Origin: Desulfobacteraceae bacterium
GTDB lineage: Bacteria > Desulfobacterota > Desulfobacteria > Desulfobacterales > Desulfobacteraceae
Length of the DNA: 7,605 bases
NCBI GenBank assembly: GCA_024225895.1
Contig: JAAEMC010000768.1
Location: 1-7,605, forward strand
Reading direction: 5' to 3'
A program made the translations under genes and the position numbers. A model generated the notes under the pieces. It was not told the DNA's origin and did no database searches. It saw only the letters and a list, made by a program, of their open reading frames with translations. Below are positions 5,838-7,605 of this stretch, in pieces. Position 1 is the first letter of the stretch. The number at the start of each line of letters is the position of its first letter.

Positions 5838-5866
5838 ATATATATCGATAGATGGCCATATATAAA
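5838..5866 (+). promoter_or_regulatory. Second operator-like AT-rich site before the permease gene
   Basis: The 65-nt gap between arsR and the permease contains TATATCGAT (5841-5849), 8 of 9 identical to the left arm of the arsR operator. It includes the palindrome TATCGATA (5843-5850), followed by CATATATA. It could be an extra regulator site or coincidence in AT-rich DNA; no promoter hexamers are evident. Confidence 0.25.
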
Positions 5867-5881
5867 CTCAAAGGAGCTATG

Positions 5882-6940
5882 ATGGAATTAAATACAAATA
5901 GGATAAATGATACGTTAAATCACACGCCTTTCGTTCGCATTGCTTTGGGTGCCGGGGGAATCTGCCTTTGGTGGATTCTTTACAATTCTCTGACAAAGAT
6001 ATCTGCCTGGCTGACCTATGACTTTTTGCCATTTCAACAAGGATCTCACCTGGGTTCTGCTGTTGAATTTTTTTTATATGATACACCAAAAGTATTGATG
6101 CTTCTGACGCTTATTGTTTTTTTTGTGGGAATCATAAGAAGCTTTTTTACACCTGAAAAAACCAGGGCTTTTTTGTCCGGGAAAAGTGAATTTGCAGGAA
6201 ATATTCTGGCAGCCCTTCTAGGTATTGTCACACCCTTTTGCTCATGCTCGGCTGTGCCTTTGTTTATCGGGTTTATTACTGCAGGCGTCCCCCTTGGGGT
6301 CACGTTCTCATTTTTGATCGCAGCACCTATGGTTAATGAAATCGCCCTGGGACTGCTTTATGGTCTTCTGGGCTGGAAAGTGGCAGCCATTTATCTTGTG
6401 ACCGGTCTTGTGATTGCTGTTTTGTCCGGCTGGATTATCGGCCGGTTAAAAATGGAAAATCATATTGAGGAATGGGTAGCCCTTTCAACTGCTGCTGCCG
6501 CATCTGTTCAAGAAGAGGAAAAAAATTGGAACGACCGTATATTATACGGATGGGATGCGGTTAAGGAGATTGTCGGCAAAGTCTGGATTTATATGATCCT
6601 TGGAATCGCAGTGGGCGCGGGTATCCATGGATTTGTACCAGAAGGGGTTATGGCTTCCATTATGGGTAAAGACTCATGGTGGTCTGTCCCCTTTTCCGTA
6701 ATCATCGGGGTTCCCATGTACTCTAATGCGGCCGGTATCATCCCGGTGGTGGAGGCGCTTCTTGGCAAGGGTGCAGCCCTTGGAACCGTCCTGGCTTTTA
6801 TGATGAGTGTCATCGCCCTGTCACTGCCGGAGATGGTCATATTAAGAAAAGTACTCAAACCCAGGCTCATAGCCGTCTTTATCGGGGTTGTTGCCTGCGG
6901 CATTCTTATGGTGGGCTATTTATTTAATATAATTATTTAA
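5882..6940 (+). CDS. Predicted permease, DUF318/ArsP_1 family (PF03773-type)
   Basis: A 352-aa polytopic inner-membrane protein with roughly 9-10 hydrophobic segments. Examples are about 17-37, 68-88, 105-131, 138-163, 166-188, 234-252, 268-292, 298-322 and 330-351. It is built as two related halves around a hydrophilic loop at about 190-230. The first half has the hallmark TPFCSCSAVPLFIGF (Cys120, Cys122) and the SFLIAAPMVNE segment; the second has GVPMYSNAAGIIPV (276-289). ArsP members of this family export trivalent organoarsenicals and other members have been linked to metal efflux; the substrate here is not determinable. AAGGAG at 5871-5876 fits the ATG at 5882 best (5-nt spacing). The in-frame ATG at 5852 lacks a ribosome site and the one at 5879 is too close. 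It lies 65 nt after arsR with no terminator between, so co-transcription is likely. Confidence 0.92.
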   Translation: MELNTNRINDTLNHTPFVRIALGAGGICLWWILYNSLTKISAWLTYDFLPFQQGSHLGSAVEFFLYDTPKVLMLLTLIVFFVGIIRSFFTPEKTRAFLSGKSEFAGNILAALLGIVTPFCSCSAVPLFIGFITAGVPLGVTFSFLIAAPMVNEIALGLLYGLLGWKVAAIYLVTGLVIAVLSGWIIGRLKMENHIEEWVALSTAAAASVQEEEKNWNDRILYGWDAVKEIVGKVWIYMILGIAVGAGIHGFVPEGVMASIMGKDSWWSVPFSVIIGVPMYSNAAGIIPVVEALLGKGAALGTVLAFMMSVIALSLPEMVILRKVLKPRLIAVFIGVVACGILMVGYLFNIII

Positions 6941-6979
6941 GATTCAAAGAAATTATCAACATTTTTCAGGGAGGATACT

Positions 6980-7210
6980 ATGGAAATTAAAGTATTGGGA
7001 CCGGGTTGCGCAAAGTGTAAAAAAACAGAAAAATTGATTCTACAGGTGATCAATGAAACCTGTGTAGATGCCAACGTGGAAAAGGTGACCGACATGATGG
7101 ATATTGCATCCTATGGCGTGTTTGGAACTCCTGCTGTCATCATTGACAACAACGTTAAATGCATGGGCAAGGTGCCCAAAAAAGACCAGATTAAAGCGTG
7201 GTTGATATAA
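6980..7210 (+). CDS. Small thioredoxin-like redox protein (CxxC)
   Basis: A 76-aa mini-thioredoxin of the 'small redox-active disulfide protein' type (TIGR00412/MTH895-like). The N-terminus is a beta strand, MEIKVLGPGC, with active site Cys10-Ala-Lys-Cys13. The cis-proline loop is FGTPAVIID, and the EKVTDMMDIASYGV segment is characteristic. It lacks the N-terminal beta-alpha of classical thioredoxin, as the family does. There is no signal peptide, so it should act in the cytoplasm as a thiol-disulfide or metal/metalloid-thiol exchanger. Extra cysteines at 28 and 61 are notable in so small a protein. The strong site GGGAGG (6969-6974) lies five bases before the ATG. It is 39 nt after the permease, in the same operon; genes of this type are often found beside DUF318 permeases, suggesting a functional partnership. 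Confidence 0.92.
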   Translation: MEIKVLGPGCAKCKKTEKLILQVINETCVDANVEKVTDMMDIASYGVFGTPAVIIDNNVKCMGKVPKKDQIKAWLI

Positions 7211-7247
7211 TCAAAAAACAAAAAATTAATCGAAAAAGGAGAACGTT

Positions 7248-7605
7248 ATGTCAAGCAATTGCCGCAGCAATGAAAAGGTTATGGTTCTTGCATGTTCCGG
7301 CGGGTCCAATGTGGGCCAGCTCAGTAATCAGGCAGGCATTGATCTGACAAGAGAAGGATATACAAACATGTTCTGCCTGGCCGGTATCGGCGCAAGCCTG
7401 AAAGGATTTATCAATTCTGCCACGGCTACAAAAAAAGTAGTTGCCGTTGATGGATGCGATGTTGGTTGTGCAAAAGCAATACTTGAAAAAAATGGTATAG
7501 AAAATAAACATCATGTCGTGATCACTGACCTTGGCATTGAAAAGAATAAGAACTTTGACCAGGATGCTTCTGATCTGGATAAGGTTAAAGCAAAAATCAA
7601 AGAAA
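7248..7605 (+). CDS. DGC-domain putative zinc-binding protein (3' end outside window)
   Basis: The first 119 codons of a DGC-domain protein (PF08859-type, 'putative zinc-binding'); no stop occurs before the right edge. Visible features: Cys5; the loop LACSGGSNVGQLSNQA (14-29) with Cys16; FCLAGIGA with Cys43; and the family signature VDGCDVGCAKAIL with Asp68, Cys70 and Cys74. The remainder (HHVVITDLGIEKNKNFD) follows the family pattern. The conserved Cys are thought to bind metal, but the function is not established. The start is supported by AAAGGAG ending 6 nt before the ATG. It lies 37 nt after the mini-thioredoxin with no terminator between, so it belongs to the arsR-permease operon. A role as metal or metalloid carrier or thiol partner for the permease is inference. 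Confidence 0.9.
   Translation, partial: MSSNCRSNEKVMVLACSGGSNVGQLSNQAGIDLTREGYTNMFCLAGIGASLKGFINSATATKKVVAVDGCDVGCAKAILEKNGIENKHHVVITDLGIEKNKNFDQDASDLDKVKAKIKE

Noticed and set aside
7251..7514. Minus-strand frame opposite the last gene
   Set aside because: The plus strand carries a DGC-domain protein with a strong ribosome site and the DGCxxGC signature; the reverse frame is its shadow.

Overview
The window is about 7.6 kb of a moderately AT-rich bacterial chromosome. Start sites have strong AGGAG-type ribosome binding sites, and there is no tRNA, rRNA, CRISPR array or intact transposase. The gene content (PAS/HisKA_3 two-component system, CvfB-type S1 protein, DUF1456 protein, and an ArsR / DUF318-permease / mini-thioredoxin / DGC cassette) fits an anaerobic Desulfobacterota lineage such as Desulfobacteraceae. 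That placement is an inference from gene content, not from a marker gene.

Layout: (1) 1-1923, plus strand: the 3' part of a sensor histidine kinase followed 9 nt later by its NarL/LuxR-type response regulator. (2) 2000-2728, minus strand, convergent with the first pair: a short spermidine-synthase-like SAM-binding protein. (3) 2787-4437: a two-gene minus-strand operon, CvfB-like RNA-binding protein then YehS/DUF1456 protein, joined by a 1-nt stop/start overlap. It is flanked by two related palindromes of 22-nt arms and a 3-nt loop. One is perfect and one is decayed, and they appear to point in opposite directions, as REP/RAYT-type or MITE-like elements can. (4) 4647-5186, plus strand: a rhodanese with a Cys-rich N-terminus, a candidate promoter and a strong intrinsic terminator. 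(5) 5313-7605, plus strand: an ArsR-family regulator behind a near-consensus sigma70 promoter whose -10 lies in an inverted repeat, then a DUF318/ArsP_1-type permease, a 76-aa thioredoxin-like protein with CxxC, and a DGC-domain protein that runs off the window.

How the genes may work together: the last block looks like an ArsR-controlled thiol/metalloid (or soft-metal) export cassette. The regulator carries the CVCE-type site of arsenite-sensing ArsR proteins, the permease has a TPFCSCS membrane motif, and two small Cys proteins (CxxC and DGCxxGC) follow in the same direction. The neighbouring rhodanese, with five Cys in its first 36 residues, could belong to the same sulfur/metalloid chemistry but has its own transcription unit. 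The substrate cannot be read from the sequence.
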